DNA of 64,000 nucleotides, from positions 8,721,147 through 8,785,146 of the forward strand of contig CM037470.1 in NCBI GenBank assembly GCA_021014325.1, given 5' to 3'. The DNA comes from Plazaster borealis. Taxonomy: Eukaryota > Echinodermata > Asteroidea > Forcipulatida > Labidiasteridae. A model generated the notes under the pieces. The model was not told the DNA's origin. It worked only from the letters and a program-made list of their open reading frames with translations, and made no database searches. Every line of letters starts with the position of its first letter. Within the stretch, counting starts at the first letter, position 1. Positions 1 to 34,547 of this stretch are shown piece by piece. The position numbers and the translations under genes were made by a program.

Positions 1-106
1 GAGATGGTTAATATGGAGGTACGATTGTGTCACATATATTTCAAAAAAATATAATTTTTCAGCAAAAACGATGTCTAAATCGCAACTTCATCGGTGGAGC
101 GCATTC
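1..106. repeat. Left arm of a long-range inverted repeat
   Basis: The segment containing TTAATATGGAGGTACGATTG, followed by an A/T-rich stretch and CGATGT.TAAATCG, reappears as an imperfect reverse complement at 10,833-10,948. The match covers about 100 bp with small gaps. It is probably part of a dispersed element cut by the window edge; the family is not recognised. Confidence 0.6.
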
Positions 107-517
107 AACGAATTTGCGCAACGAATTTGACAAAATTGTGCGCAATGTGAAGTTTGCGCTCTGCAGAATTTGCATCTTGATCTGCCGATCAAGCAAAAGC
201 GCGCAATCTGTAGTTTGCGCTCTGTGATTGCGCTAATTAATAACGCACGACGACGGCCATAGATGGCAAAATCGTTGATTCAAATCACGGAGATATCGGT
301 AAATTTGACTTGATGTCTTGTGGTTTTTATTTCAGTTTTGTTTAAAACATGTTAAGCTGGTTAAAGTCATACATTTTGTCCATGTTACAATATTTGTTTT
401 AATAAAAAAATAAAAAAAATGTTTGTTTTTTTCGTTTTTTTTCTTTTTCCTTTTTTTCAAGCCGAATAAAAAGTTTAGGGTCGCGGAATTCGCGGCGTAA
501 ATTTAGGGTAGGTCGGG

Positions 518-550
518 TAACCGGAAACAGAACATTTATTTTGTTTGGCC
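518..550 (+). repeat. Direct repeat, copy 1 (GGAAACAGAACATTTATTTT)
   Basis: Thirty-three bases recur almost unchanged in the same orientation at 11,143-11,176. The copy lies at the end of a low-complexity A/T and GGTCGGG-rich tract (about 400-517). It marks the end of a dispersed element immediately upstream of the ATP1A promoter-like region. Confidence 0.6.
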
Positions 551-585
551 TAAACAGAAGTCTTTATCAGCCGTTTAAACACCCC

Positions 586-662
586 CACGTGACGTGCTCT
601 CCACCAATAGGAATAGCGAAACTGTCTGGGGTATTTATGAATAGCAGTTTTGTGTTGCCTCA
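586..662 (+). promoter_or_regulatory. Promoter-like region, probably ATP1A
   Basis: Seen in order: a CACGTG E-box (586-591) overlapping a CRE-like TGACGTG (590-596), a CCAAT box (604-608), a TATTTAT TATA-like element (632-638), and an initiator-like TCAGAG with its A at 662, about 30 bp downstream. The spacing fits a TATA promoter. It is the only such cluster noticed upstream of the first recognised ATP1A exon and reads in the gene's direction. Assignment to ATP1A is inference; the gene's first recognised coding exon is 12 kb away. Confidence 0.4.
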
Positions 663-777
663 GAGATTGCTCCAGTCTCAGTCATTCATCTATTGCTAGT
701 ACATATAGTAATAGAGTTTACTGATTAAACACTTCATTGTGCCATTAACCTTTGAGAATTGTGTGTTTACACCCCAG
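662..777 (+). other. Candidate 5' UTR exon of ATP1A
   Basis: The stretch downstream of the promoter-like cluster ends in CAG followed by GTACGT, a strong splice donor at 778. No usable ATG is present: the one near 639 reaches a stop within 20 codons. The exon would therefore be non-coding, leaving the start codon in another short exon between 778 and 12,628. Vertebrate alpha-subunit genes also carry only a few codons on their first coding exon. No transcript supports the model. Confidence 0.35.
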
Positions 778-3700
778 GTACGTGTACTGTACGTGTATGG
801 TACATGTTGTTGACCTGTGTTGTACATGTAGTATAAAAATACAAAAACTATAATAATTACAACATGGCCTTATTATTAAGGGCTAAATTCCACAAGGAAA
901 CATGTACATGTACAATGTGCAATATTTTGGTTGGTTATAATGGAAGTTGAATGAGGGTTGATCTTTTTTCCAAATTTAATTGCAGCAAAGTTGAAATTAA
1001 GCTACATTTACATATAATTACAGGCTATGATGACTTCAAGAACATGAAATTACCGTGTTTTTTCTTCAACAAACTGGTCTATGTGTGACTGTTAAAATAT
1101 GTTGCCCTATTTTACTGAGTCAATGGAAAAACAAATCCTTTCACAAAAGACCACACTATGTAGTTCACATCAGTTAGGCTCCTGAATTTAATAAATCGTA
1201 TTTTAAGAAAACATTGTTCCCACATTGTACTTAAGTTGTAAATCTGGCTGAAAGGATCAAAAAGAAAATAAATAAATAAATGAATACACATCGGATTGTA
1301 TAGCAAGCAAATTAAACAAAAATGCGCATGTTTTTTAATGTTTTCTCTCAGTTGTAAATAAATGTGTGAACTGCAAGTTTTTTTAAAGGCATTTATGCCG
1401 ATTCAAAACAAAGTTTAAAATAACTTTTGTTTACTCTTTTTGTTATTAAGGGTTTGCACTTAAGGCTCTTTGAAGTGTAAATTTGCACTATCAATTGCAT
1501 CTCAATCCTAAAAAATGTATTTCTATACAGCGAGCATTAGCACAAATGAAATTATTCCTAATGTGATCAAGTGGTTAGTGACAGGCCACATTAACTATTC
1601 AGTCATCATTGCTTAGATGTGCGTACGTACAAAAGTGTCAACACTAATTTTAATATATTATGGATTAGGTATTAGTGCACCCTACTGTAGCTAATGGAGG
1701 GGCGGTTACACTTCAGGCTTCAGATGTGTAATAAAAAAGGGGGTTGCTATTCTGGCAGAGAACATTTCATTTAGAGGGTTTGGAATGATTTAGGCCTATA
1801 GTATTTGGCAAGAAGACCAGTGTTATTGGGCAACCTTCCTTTGTTCTGAAAAACAAAAAATTACCCTAACAAGCACCTCCTTCCCTTAGGAGCGGACATT
1901 GATTACCAAAATGTCCACATCCTCTTAGCCTGATCAGCAGAAGGCCCTTCTTTAGACCTGTCTGAGCTGATGTTGCTTTGGCCGATTAATTAATTTGTGC
2001 CCACAGCTGAAGTGCGATCGTCTGCCTTCCTGCGCTGCTTCTGCTTTGAAATTTTAATTTGGTTAAGGCCCTGGATTGACCGTGTCTGTTTTTATGGGGG
2101 TGTTGGTGTAATACCCAGTACTTACATGTAGAATGTTTTACCTGTAAACCATTCTGCAATTTACAATATAACTCAAGGTTTTAATTGAAGATTAGCAGCA
2201 CTGTTTATTATTAAAGATAAAATGAAAAATACTTAAAATTTTGATGCAAAATTTAATCAGATAGACAAGGTGCAGATGTTGCAGTTCATGTTGTTATCAG
2301 TCTTGTTTTTTTTCTTTTCTTGTCTGTACATAATTTAGGGTGTATAACATTTTAATGAGTGCTTATGCACACATATTGTAGCCTACATACATGTACATGT
2401 ACAGTAGTACAGTACACAAGATGTGTTATGTTGATGCATAGAGCATGTGCATAGAGCATGGTTGATGCAAGCTGATGCCAATGCATTGAGCATGATTGAT
2501 GCAAGCTGATGCCATGTAGCCAGTGTACTGTGTTAACTGCATGTACATTACATGTACTGCACATGCACACACACTCAAACAGATTTGTCGTCTGATGGCT
2601 TTGATGCACAGTATGAAAACTAAACATGTACATCTGATCAAAAATCAAAGAAAGAATACATAGGGGGCCTACCAACCAGGATTGCAAAACGAAGGGTATC
2701 TCAGTTGCCCTGGGCTCCTAAGAAATCACTTGGGCAACCTACTAAAATGGTAATGGTTGCCCAGTGGACATCCTTGGGTTTTGATTTTCTTGTTATGAAT
2801 CTGACTCTTGGATAGTTTTAAGAGCAACCAGATTAGTTAATGGGCATCTGAGATTCAGTATGAGGTTTGCTTGGGGCAACTCGGTGACTTCTTACTAATT
2901 TACTAAAATAGTGCATTGTGCTGTGGGTACATGTGTACAGGTATAGGTAATGCTATCATTTTCTACCTCTATTCTAAATGTAAATTACCAATCCTGGATG
3001 CTATTCACTACATTTACATACTAAGGTTAGGTTGTTTATAAATACACAAAGGCTCTTTATACACAACAATGTCTGTTGAAATGCCCTATCGCAAACTTGA
3101 GCAAAATGGACCTTTCATTTCAGTAGTCTTACATGAAAGCTTATCTCTTTTAATTGCTTAAAGCTGATACTCAACATCATGTACAACTGGACATGTATGA
3201 TGATTGTACATTACACCATGGAGGAAATTGACCGCCCACATGTACAATGTACATGATTGCACAAACATGTACGACACTATTGAGTGAGTCTAAACCTAGA
3301 CAAATTGTACGGTGTATCTCTTTCTGATGGACAGGTTTTGACAGGATGATCAGTTATACATGTAGTACCAAAACTACAGCAACTTTAGGAGAACATCAGC
3401 AGTTGTATGTTTTGCCAACTAATGCACATCGTGCTTGTACTTTAAAAACTAGCCAGATTAAATAAAAATTAGTCTACAGGTAATCATTTTTTTGTTTACT
3501 TTTTTTTTAAAGACCGTAATCTTTTTTGGAAAATAGTTTTAGATAGCGTTAGCAAGCATTGATACTTGTTACGCCAATGTTGGTGATTTCCCATGGTTTT
3601 GAATGACTTTAAAATAATGTTGGACGAAAATGTAAAAATTTAATTAACATTGTAGGGCCTTGAATTAATTTCAACATTGGATAATGAGTTTGAATTTAGA

Positions 3701-4843
3701 CAGGCCCTTGATCAGGCCATATTGATAGTATCGTAATGGAGGATGCTAGATTTCAAAGTACTGAATGGAATACCTTCATGAAATACAACATTGCAAACTA
3801 GTTGATTCAGTTACCAATAGATATCTTCTCTGCCTGGAAAATGATATCTCATCCTCTAAGCATTCGGGTGTTTGGCGATACTCGAGGTACTTTGTCGTCC
3901 CCCTCTCACCGCCCCCAACCATCGGAAGTGATGGTATGCGTGCAATGTGCTTTGAAAATGCAGCGTTAACTCGCTGCATACACCCTGCTGTATGCTGATA
4001 GGATTGGATGCTTTGCCCATAGGGGGTGGGTGAGAGGATGTTTACACCGCCACCAGAAGAACATCTTAAAGGAGATTCTTGCTCTGTATCAGGGGAAAAT
4101 ATATCATTAGTTTTTAGAAGAGTGAATAAGTTTTCAATAAACACACCAACCTTTCAAAATGTCATCAAATTTGTAGGTCATGTTTTAGTGAGGACAAAAA
4201 AGAACTACATTATGTAGTATATATTTTGTCAGGGGTTATGTGCACCTTAACATATAATTTGTTCAAACCATTGAGATGCTTTTCACATGGAAAGTACCTG
4301 TACACATGAGCAATACAATGACATGTATGAAGCTTTTTTCTGTCAATGTTTCACCATCCTCTATCATCCTCCAGAGTCATTATAACATTGCAAAGTACAC
4401 AAATTGTCCACTCGCATGATTTAATTGTCTAGCTACATGTACGTGGTTTTTTAGGACGTTCAACCCAGTTTCTTACTCTGACCCCAATGTAATTATTTAT
4501 GGTATTTCAATGCAGAAACAAATCTATGTATCTGTGACCAAACTGTGTGTGTATTTATCTAACCTCGGTGCTGACGGCATTGCAACTGTCTATTTAAAAG
4601 GAGGTGTCATGTGGGGAAGTTGTCAAGTTGTAACCATCTCCTTGTAATGCTTAAGTGTCTTGATCTCAAGCTGAGCTGAAGGACGTCACAGATTGCTAAT
4701 GAGCTGAAACACGTACATCACCTCTCAAATTGCTTTATAAAGTACAATGAATATGTCTTCAGCAATATAATACAGGATTTTAAATCTTCTTCTGCAAAGT
4801 ACTGTACCCTTTTAAAAAAGCAATTAATATTGTGCACTGTACA

Positions 4844-5729
4844 CAGGGTTGTAGCTACGCCGGCCGGGTCTGACCGGCACTAGCTTTGGCCGACCGGGAC
4901 TGAGAGCATATTAACAAATTCCTACTGGCACAAAAATTATGTAAAAACATTGTAAAATATTATTGAAATATGTAAGAAGAAAAATTAAGACTATCACTAC
5001 ATGTTGTGTAGTTTTTCGTAAACAAGCTCAAATTTCCAAGGAACTATGCTCTGCAGACCATGCTGTCCATGGCTTTTGCGTGTGCACCAGCAACGACTAT
5101 GCTGTTAGTGTGCACAGCAGCGATGATATTGCAATATCGGGGGAAAAAACTTTTTTTCCCGAGCTTGTGCAGACACATAAAGTCTTTGGTCAGGGCCTTT
5201 GTAACTGGTTTTGTAAACTATCACGTAATGCACTGGTAAATTTCACCACTAGAGGGCGTTTACTCTCACACTATCGCATTGTTCTGAAATGCCCTCTAGT
5301 GTTCAATGGTTCTTGCCTTTATTGTAGCACGCAAAGTAACAAGATAACAAAGACTATAGCTTGTAAATTGGAAACAAAGTGACTGCTTGTGTGTCGCATG
5401 GTTTGTGCGTTGTGTACATGTGATTGCAATGTGGTCTGCGTTTCGCGGAATTTTTGAGTTAATTTTTCTATGGATATCCGAACCGTAACAATGTAAACAT
5501 GTAACCGGACGATAGGTCAGTTACTATGCATGATACAATTTTACTAAAGGCCACCGACGGCAGTTGGATAAAAAGGGCCTGGCAATAAATATACTGCCAT
5601 GAATTGTCTGTGATTTCGAGGGCAAAGGCACAGGGCACCGTCGGCAATTGCTGTTGGTGCCGTCGGTAATTTAGAGTTTGAATGATCTAGAAAAAATTTG
5701 CCGGCACATTTGCCCTAACTACATCCCTG
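4844..5729. mobile_element. hAT-like non-autonomous DNA transposon
   Basis: The left end CAGGGTTGTAGCTACGCCGG and the right end, read in reverse as CAGGGATGTAGTTAGGGC, are imperfect inverted repeats with hAT-like CAGGG termini. The flanking octamers ACTGTACA and TCTTTACA match at 6 of 8 positions, as a decayed 8-bp target duplication would. Inside are GCCGTCGG-rich stretches and a 139-codon open frame (4,963-5,382) with no family I recognise. No transposase catalytic block is visible. Superfamily assignment rests only on the ends. Confidence 0.5.
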
Positions 5730-8700
5730 TCTTTACATGTGTATATACTGTATGTAGCCCTAATTATTAAAGAAATGTCTTGAGAAAAAAAGTTTAGCAT
5801 TTGAAAATAATAGTTAAATGAAAAAATAAGTAACTAAGAAATTGTTATGTTTTATGATAATAAATGTAATACATATTTACAAACCTTTAGGTGTATGATT
5901 TGTTATGATTTCTCACAGATCCCTTTTGCCCCAAGACTGTCTAAAAGTGTGTCTTTTAAAAAAGGAAATTATTTTAATTTACAATAGATGCCAGTTTGTA
6001 TTATTCCAACCATTTTGGGTTAGATATTATATAAACTGGTATCATTGACATTTTATTGAAAGCATTGAATGCTCGGGACAAAGTTGCACAAGGTTGAAAT
6101 AATACAGATTTTGAAAAATGTTGAAATTAATGAAAATGTGTGTAAAGTATCCTATTTTGATACATGGCACTGCAATCCGAGTTATAATTTGAAAGAGTCT
6201 GTTCATCTGCAAAGAAAAAAGAACACTTTACGCTGAATTAAGAATCTGATTAAGATTTCCTGTCTGTACAGGGATACATCTTGCAGTCAACAAAGACATT
6301 AACCGCCATTTATGTTTAGGCACTCACACCAGCTTAATCATATTCCCTAACGATGATGGTTTCTATAGAAATATTACCATAGCAACAGATCTACTCCATC
6401 CATAAAATTAGATTCAGTGAGATCTACACAACCTTAAGAGCCACATGTACACTGTACAAGACATGTATGCTACATTCACTGTACTGTTTTGAAATTTCAT
6501 TTATGTTGTTAAACTGCACTACAACGAATGTCTTGACCAAAAAAGAAACCATACAAACAAAGCAAGAATTGGTCTACATGTGTATTTAGTCCTGTCCTGC
6601 ACTGTACACATCACGATACAAGATTAAATTAAATTTTATTTTCTGTTTTGTGTAATGAGATACAATTAATCACATGAATAAAGTTTAGACAGAAAAAATG
6701 GTAAAATGAAAACCTGGAATGGATCATGTTTAACATAATGCCTATGCAAGATGCAAATGACTGTCATGACTATACACATTACAATTACCTCCCAGCATAT
6801 GGCATACATGTAGGACATAGTTGCAATAAGCCACTATGGTTGCCCCCTCCTCCAGATCATCTAACCTATTTTAAAACTAAAGGTTTAATTATAAAATTCC
6901 ACTTCACCATGGAAACATATTAACTTTATGTAGTTGTACCGGTGTTTAGATTTTTAACAGCGTGCTATTGGCAGATTTGTACATGTACGTACATGTACGT
7001 ACATGTATGCATGTTTACGCAGCAATTTTCCACTGCAAGCAGTATGTACAGTACATGTACAATACATGTACAAGTAGTGTATATTGTACATGTGTACATG
7101 TACAATGCATCAATTTAACATGCACAGTATACACACATGGTGAATACGGGCAATATGTACATGTATGAAGACATTTTGTTACAAATTTCAGACATGATTG
7201 CAACTGAATGTAAATCTGTATGGTGCATGGAAGCAAACAGCATGTGGGTTCTACACAATACAATGTTTGTATTGGTATTATTGAAATTGTTTGTAAGCCA
7301 CCCTGGCTAACCATGATGTTGATGTACACTGCACACTACTTAGCACTTGGTGTTTATGAGGTGTGGTGAGAGTGGAAAATTTAACCATCATGTTAAGTAC
7401 ACACCTGTTCATTGTTTCAGTGCTGAGTGAAATATGACATGCTAAACCAAGTGGGTGTTCTTTGTCCACATTATTCACAGCCTAATAATAACACAGGGGT
7501 CCTTGATGAGCCCATCTTAGCATTTACCCACTGCCCCCTCTCTGGCACAACTGGGTGAAAGTTGAATAAACATTTAGGCCTACTATGTAGAACATGACTA
7601 AAAAACTTCTTGTAATTTTCCATTCATGTTTTTCTTACCCATATCTGTCCCCTTCACTCTGTGTACCTAGAGTTTGTACATGTATAATGTAACCCCTTTA
7701 CTAAAAGAAAACAGGTGGAGAAACACCCCCATTGATACCTCATGCCATGCTTAACTCTCTGTACAATCAAGTGGACTCTTTAGTAAGTTGATTTTGCATA
7801 CGAAAAAACATGTAGTAGAGTTGTAACATTATAGCCGAAATCATTGGTACACCATTTGTTACCAAAAAAGTGTAGCCATGACTGCAGCCATTCAATCCAT
7901 CAACTGTTCACCCACTGCATTCTCTGTGTATCTGGGTAAACATAATCCTAAGTAGTGGAAGAGGAATACCAGGCCCCTATCCCCCATCTCCCCCCTCTCC
8001 ACCCTTTAAAATTACAGTTGGTGTCGTCTTCAACAGTGGAAAATGAATGGAAAACTGAGCAGGTGGTCACCTTTCCCATCAACTTTCATGTTGACATCCC
8101 TCATCCTCTGACAGTCTTTCTACTGCTCACTAGGTGAAAGTTGAAGTAACTACTGTGTATTGTAACCCTGTATAGTAGTGGAAGATGAATGGAAAATCAG
8201 AAACCAAACCATGGGTGTGGGGATTACTGTGTGTGGATACATGGGTAGTTGAAGAGTTCACCCCATGGGGGAGCAAGGTCAATCATTGATTAAGCCTGTG
8301 ATGTAGATGTACATGTATGTACATAAACCACAATATTATTGGTAGCTGATAAGCCTCCCCTTTTCTTAGTTAATAGGTTGAACATGTCAATGGAAGGAAA
8401 ATGGAAAATGGAAAACATTTTGTTTCAACCTTGAACGTATAAATTTTGACTTTTTACAATGACATTAGAGTTCCAATTTGAAACCCACTGATAATAAAAG
8501 TTCATACATCTATCCAGTATCGATATCAGTCCACCTGAGATATGTTTTCGTCTGAAATACACTGTTGCTTAAAATAATATAAATTGCCACAATCAATATA
8601 AGCCTAATATGAATCAGCACAAAAGCTCTGACCTGACAAAAATTAACTACTTTTGCTGCTAAGTCTAAAATATGATACCTTTTTTCTCTGGTTGTTTGTT

Positions 8701-9351
8701 TGGTGTGTTTGTTGAAAACTTGATTATCATGAGTTTACTTTTCTCCCCAAAACAACGTTGAACTTCAGTTTTTTTGGTCAGTTTTTCCCCTGTTTATAAA
8801 ACACGAAACCATTGTTTTTCTCCTAAATAATTGAATCCAATTTGTTGAGTCAAGATAGAAAGGAAATATTACCTAGAGGAAATGACAAATCTACAAAGAA
8901 TCAAAATAATGCTGATAATGAATAGGAAATGACAAAGCTACATGCAGAGAATCAAAATAATGCTGATAAAAAAATCTCAGCTCTTTGCTGACATTGTTTT
9001 CAAATGTACGTAGCAGGTTCTTCCTTACTAATACATTCCTACATGTCAGTAATTGAGTCAGCAGAAGTAGTGGTAGGTAGGTGTGAAAGGAAAGGCAAAA
9101 CAAAACAAAAAGATCATAGAAATTAAGGTCATGCTCGCGTCCTTGGACCAGACATACATTACATGTAGAGGGAAAAATTATGAAAGGGTTGCTTGGGAGA
9201 TTGTTATGACGGGCAAACAGGGATACATTTAGTTAGTAAACAACACATCAGCTATTTTATGTTTTTACGCTGGCGCTGTAATTTCATGGGAAAATATACG
9301 TACTTGTCTTACTTTAAAAATGAATGCACCTGGACTAAAGAATGATATTAC

Positions 9352-9795
9352 ATACTGGCAAACTTGTAGAAAGTGGTGTCAGTTCAATACTGGCAAACTA
9401 ATACATGTAGATAGTGGTGTCAGTCCAACACTGGCAAACTAATAAATAGTGATGTCAGTTCAATACTTGCAAACTAATAGATAGTGGTGTCAGTTCAATA
9501 CTGGCAAACTAATAGAAAGTGGTGTTAGTTCAATACTGGCAAACTAATAGATAGTGGTGTTAGTTCAATACTGGCAAACTAATAGAAAGTGGTGTTAGTT
9601 CAATACTGGCAAACTAATAGATAGTGGTGTCAGTTCAATACTGGCAAACTAATAGATAGTCTGATAGTGATGTCAGTTCAATACTTGCAAACTAATAGAT
9701 AGTGGTGTCAGTTCAATACTGGCAAACTAATAGAAAGTGGTGTTAGTTCAATACTGGCAAACTAATAGATAGTGGTGTCAGTTCAATACTGGCAA
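9352..9795. repeat. 35-bp minisatellite, block 1
   Basis: About 12-13 tandem copies of a 35-bp unit containing ACTAATAGATAGTGGTGTCA and GTTCAATACTGGC. Variants are interspersed (GAAAGT for GATAGT, TTAGTT for CAGTT, CTTGC for CTGGC). The array breaks off at 9,795 and resumes at 10,189 after an unrelated insert. Confidence 0.95.
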
Positions 9796-10188
9796 AATGT
9801 GAAATAAAGAATAAAGATATCATCATAATCACTATAAAACAAAGGGTTTGTGTGATTTTGATGTTTTCAATTGTTTTGTTAAACCCTTTCAAATCCTAGA
9901 TGACATTTTCTGTAAACATTTTCAAAAAACTAAAACGCAGCCTAAGTAAATATTTGAAGAATTTTTCTTGTTTTGCAAACATGAATAATCTTTCTTCAAT
10001 CATCTATTTCCGACCTATGGATTTTGAAAAAATATCAGCTAAACAAAAATCTGGGAGCTAAGTTTGACTGAAAAGATCATTAAAAATACCGTTTTTTATG
10101 ATTTAAAAAAATAAAAAAAATAAAATGGGGGTCGGGGGGTTTTGTATGGTCGGGCGGGGACGATCAACAATTTTATTTTTTATGTGGC
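9796..10188. mobile_element. Insert splitting the 35-bp minisatellite
   Basis: About 390 bp of non-repeat sequence interrupts an otherwise continuous array. Its end has an A/T tract followed by GGGGGTCGGGGGG and TTTATGTGGCC. This resembles the tail of the dispersed repeats at about 400-550 and 11,085-11,176, so the insert may belong to that family. No clear target duplication was found. Confidence 0.4.
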
Positions 10189-10825
10189 CTAATAGATGGT
10201 GATGTCAGTTCAATACTGGCAAACTAATAGAAAGTGGTGTTAGTTCAATACTGGCAAACTAATAGATAGTGGTGTCAGTTCAATACTTGCAAACTAATAG
10301 ATAGTGGTGTCAGTTCAATACTGGCAGACTAATAGATAGTGGTGTCAGTTCAATACTGGCAAACTAATAGATAGTGGTGTCAGTTCAATACTGGCAAACT
10401 AATAGATAGTGGTGTCAGTTCAATACTGGCAAACTAATAGATAGTGGTGTCAGTTCAATACTGGCAAACTAATAGAAAGAGGTGTCAGTCCAATACTGGC
10501 AAACTAATAGATAGTGGTGTCAGTTCAATACTGGCAAACTAATAGATAGTGGTGTCAGTTCAATACTGGCAAACTAATAGATAGTGGTGTCAGTTCAATA
10601 CTTGCAAACTAATAGATAGTGGTGTCAGTTCAATACTTGCAAACTAATAGATAATGGTGTCAGTGCAATACTGGCAAACTAATAGAAAGTGGTGTCAGTT
10701 CAATACTGGCAAACTAATAGATAGTGGTGTCAGTTCAATACTGGCAAACTAATATAGATAGTGATGTCAGTTCAATGCTGGCAAAGTTATAGATAGTGGT
10801 GTCAGTTCAATACTGGCAAACTAAT
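10189..10825. repeat. 35-bp minisatellite, block 2
   Basis: About 18 further copies of the same unit as at 9,352-9,795, more homogeneous than block 1. Several consecutive units are identical, which suggests recent expansion. One unit (near 10,750) has gained two bases. Confidence 0.95.
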
Positions 10826-10832
10826 TGATGAA

Positions 10833-10948
10833 GGAGCGCCAACAGAAGTTGCGAGCAGACGATTTAAACATCGTTCTAGCCAAAGAATTATCTTTTTTAG
10901 AAATATAGACACAATCGTACCTCCATATTAACCAGCAATATCTCCTGC
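10833..10948. repeat. Right arm of a long-range inverted repeat
   Basis: Reverse-complement counterpart of bases 1-106, including CAATCGTACCTCCATATTAA and CGATTTAAACATCGTT. It starts just after the end of the 35-bp minisatellite, suggesting the array and the element share a boundary. Confidence 0.6.
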
Positions 10949-11142
10949 ATACCCCATGTAAGTTTAAAGTATACTAAAGAGGTCTTTCATAGATTTCGGA
11001 GCATTTTTTTGTCACTCACTGTTGTTTTTGTGGAATTGAATTGGGGAAGTAGGGAATTTTTACACACTTGCCAAACGTATCAGAATAAAAAAAACGTAAA
11101 AGAAAAAAACTCTGACCCACCTTCCCTATTTTAGAAGGGCAT

Positions 11143-11176
11143 GTAATCGGAAACAGAACATTTATTTTGTTTGGCC
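11143..11176 (+). repeat. Direct repeat, copy 2 (GGAAACAGAACATTTATTTT)
   Basis: Same-strand copy of bases 518-550, again ending in TTTGTTTGGCC and preceded by a short A-rich tract. With the inverted arm at 10,833-10,948 it probably forms one partial dispersed element. Confidence 0.6.
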
Positions 11177-12329
11177 TTTACAATGTAATTTTGTCATTTG
11201 TTGTACACATGCTCATAGTACATGCACATGTACATGTAGTACAGTGCATTAGAATATTACAAAATGTAAGTTCCAGTCTTGGTTTTTTTCCATGAACAGT
11301 GTACATGTTTTTATCTTAGGACTGCCACCTTTTCCCTTACATTTATTTTAATATTACATTTATGTACCCGTACATGTAGTAGGGCACCTTCACTTTACAT
11401 GTACTTTGTATGTCAGTTCCACATGTATACATTATGTATGTTGTACATGTACATGTACAGGTACATGTACATGTACATGTACATGTGTACATGTACATGA
11501 CTATTGATACTGTGCATAGGGAATAAAAAAACCCCATAACAGTCTTGTAATAAATGGAGGATGGTATCACATTGTAGGCCCTACATAAACAATGATACTC
11601 CCAAATGGAAAACTACTGCATGGAACATTATGCTTGGATCTCGGTAGTTAATAAGTGTAGTGTTCCATGGTACATGTACATAGGTAATACAATGTACATG
11701 TACACATTGTTAAATGGATGTATTACACAAATGGATCTACATGTATTTTAGTGTGCATGCAATAGGTATAGCAGGAGCTTGCGTAACAGTAGCAGTGTAA
11801 ATATACAGACACTGATAAAGACACTCAAGATTGTGCAATATAGGCCTAATGTAAGAAAAATGGTCACTGTTGTTTGAGGCAGGACAGTTTATGAACAATT
11901 GTGGCAATGAAGAATTGATATCAGTTGGAGACAGCTATAGATATGTTTGCTCTCAAGGGTTTTCCTTTTTGGTTGGCAGCCATATTTGTATGTTAATTTG
12001 TGAAGTGGAAATTAATTTAAAAATTATCAAATGAATAAATAGATTAAAGTCCTCCTATAGACTTATGTACATTATACATTGTATTTGTTAATTAATTCAT
12101 CCTGTAAAACATCTTACTGGCCATACAGAGTCAGAGGCCAAATTCCTAATCCGGGTCTTAACAGCATTCTTTATTATTGTAAGGTTCTTTACAGATATGT
12201 AGGTGAAATTACACCGCAAATAGTTTCACAGCCATGGAGAATAATAATGAATGTACGCATATTGCATTGATATCTGCAAATTTTGATGCTCATGGCATAG
12301 TATTAACAATGCTGTGGTCATTGGGCCAG

Positions 12330-12564
12330 TTCCTCAAACCATTTCAGCTCCCTAGTGAGTATGCAGCCTGTATGTAAGCTCTCACAGCTTTCCATTTACT
12401 CCTGGGTGAAGAGAAGCAATTATGGTTACATGCATGTAAGTTTCTTGCTTTTAAAGACACAAATTGCTCTCACACAAATTTCATGACTGAGATTGGAACC
12501 CACACCCAGATGACTTTGTCACAGAACTTGAGTCTGGTGCACTAGACTGCTCAGCCACGACACG
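12330..12564 (-). mobile_element. tRNA-Leu-like SINE, copy 1
   Basis: On the minus strand, reading from 12,564, the sequence starts GTGTCGTGGCTGAGCAGTCT, followed by ACCAGACTCAAGTTCTG and later GGGTTCCAATCTCAGTCATG. These match the order of a tRNA-Leu body with an A-box-like and a degenerate B-box-like block. The body is followed by a tRNA-unrelated region containing CTTCACCCAGGAGTAAATGG. No functional tRNA fold is expected. Confidence 0.6.
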
Positions 12565-12628
12565 CTGAATATTTTGAAACAAATTAATTTATTATTTGTT
12601 TCTTGTTATTGTTTGTATTTTTTTACAG

Positions 12629-34547
<21,919 letters not shown>

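Larger units (their letters stand above)
778..12628 (+). other. Putative first intron(s) of ATP1A: repeat-rich, no recognised gene
   Basis: About 11.9 kb without a recognisable coding exon. It holds many TACATGTA palindromes (dense around 6,970-7,170 and 11,380-11,500), a 34-bp doublet at 2,448-2,514, a hAT-like element, a 35-bp minisatellite in two blocks and a SINE. The short open frames found here are repeat-driven or low complexity. The ATP1A start codon is expected in this interval or upstream of it but could not be located. Confidence 0.5.

Noticed and set aside
263..298. ATG with 12 in-phase codons followed by a GT, as a possible ATP1A start exon
   Set aside because: The donor context (CG/GTAAAT) is weak, the peptide MAKSLIQITEIS does not resemble alpha-subunit N-termini, it lies beside a repeat-derived arm, and it is upstream of the promoter-like cluster.
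2352..2687. 111-codon minus-strand frame rich in Cys, His and Met
   Set aside because: Composition follows the TACATGTA/ATGCA low-complexity sequence; no domain, splice context or conserved motif.
2670..3000. Possible MITE with CCAGGATTG / CAATCCTGG ends
   Set aside because: Only about nine bases match and the rest of the arms do not pair.
3776..4144. 122-codon minus-strand frame, overlapped by plus-strand frames
   Set aside because: It spans an imperfect inverted repeat (CCCCTCTCACC.CCCCC / GGGGGTGGGTGAGAGG), so open frames on both strands are expected; no protein similarity recognised.
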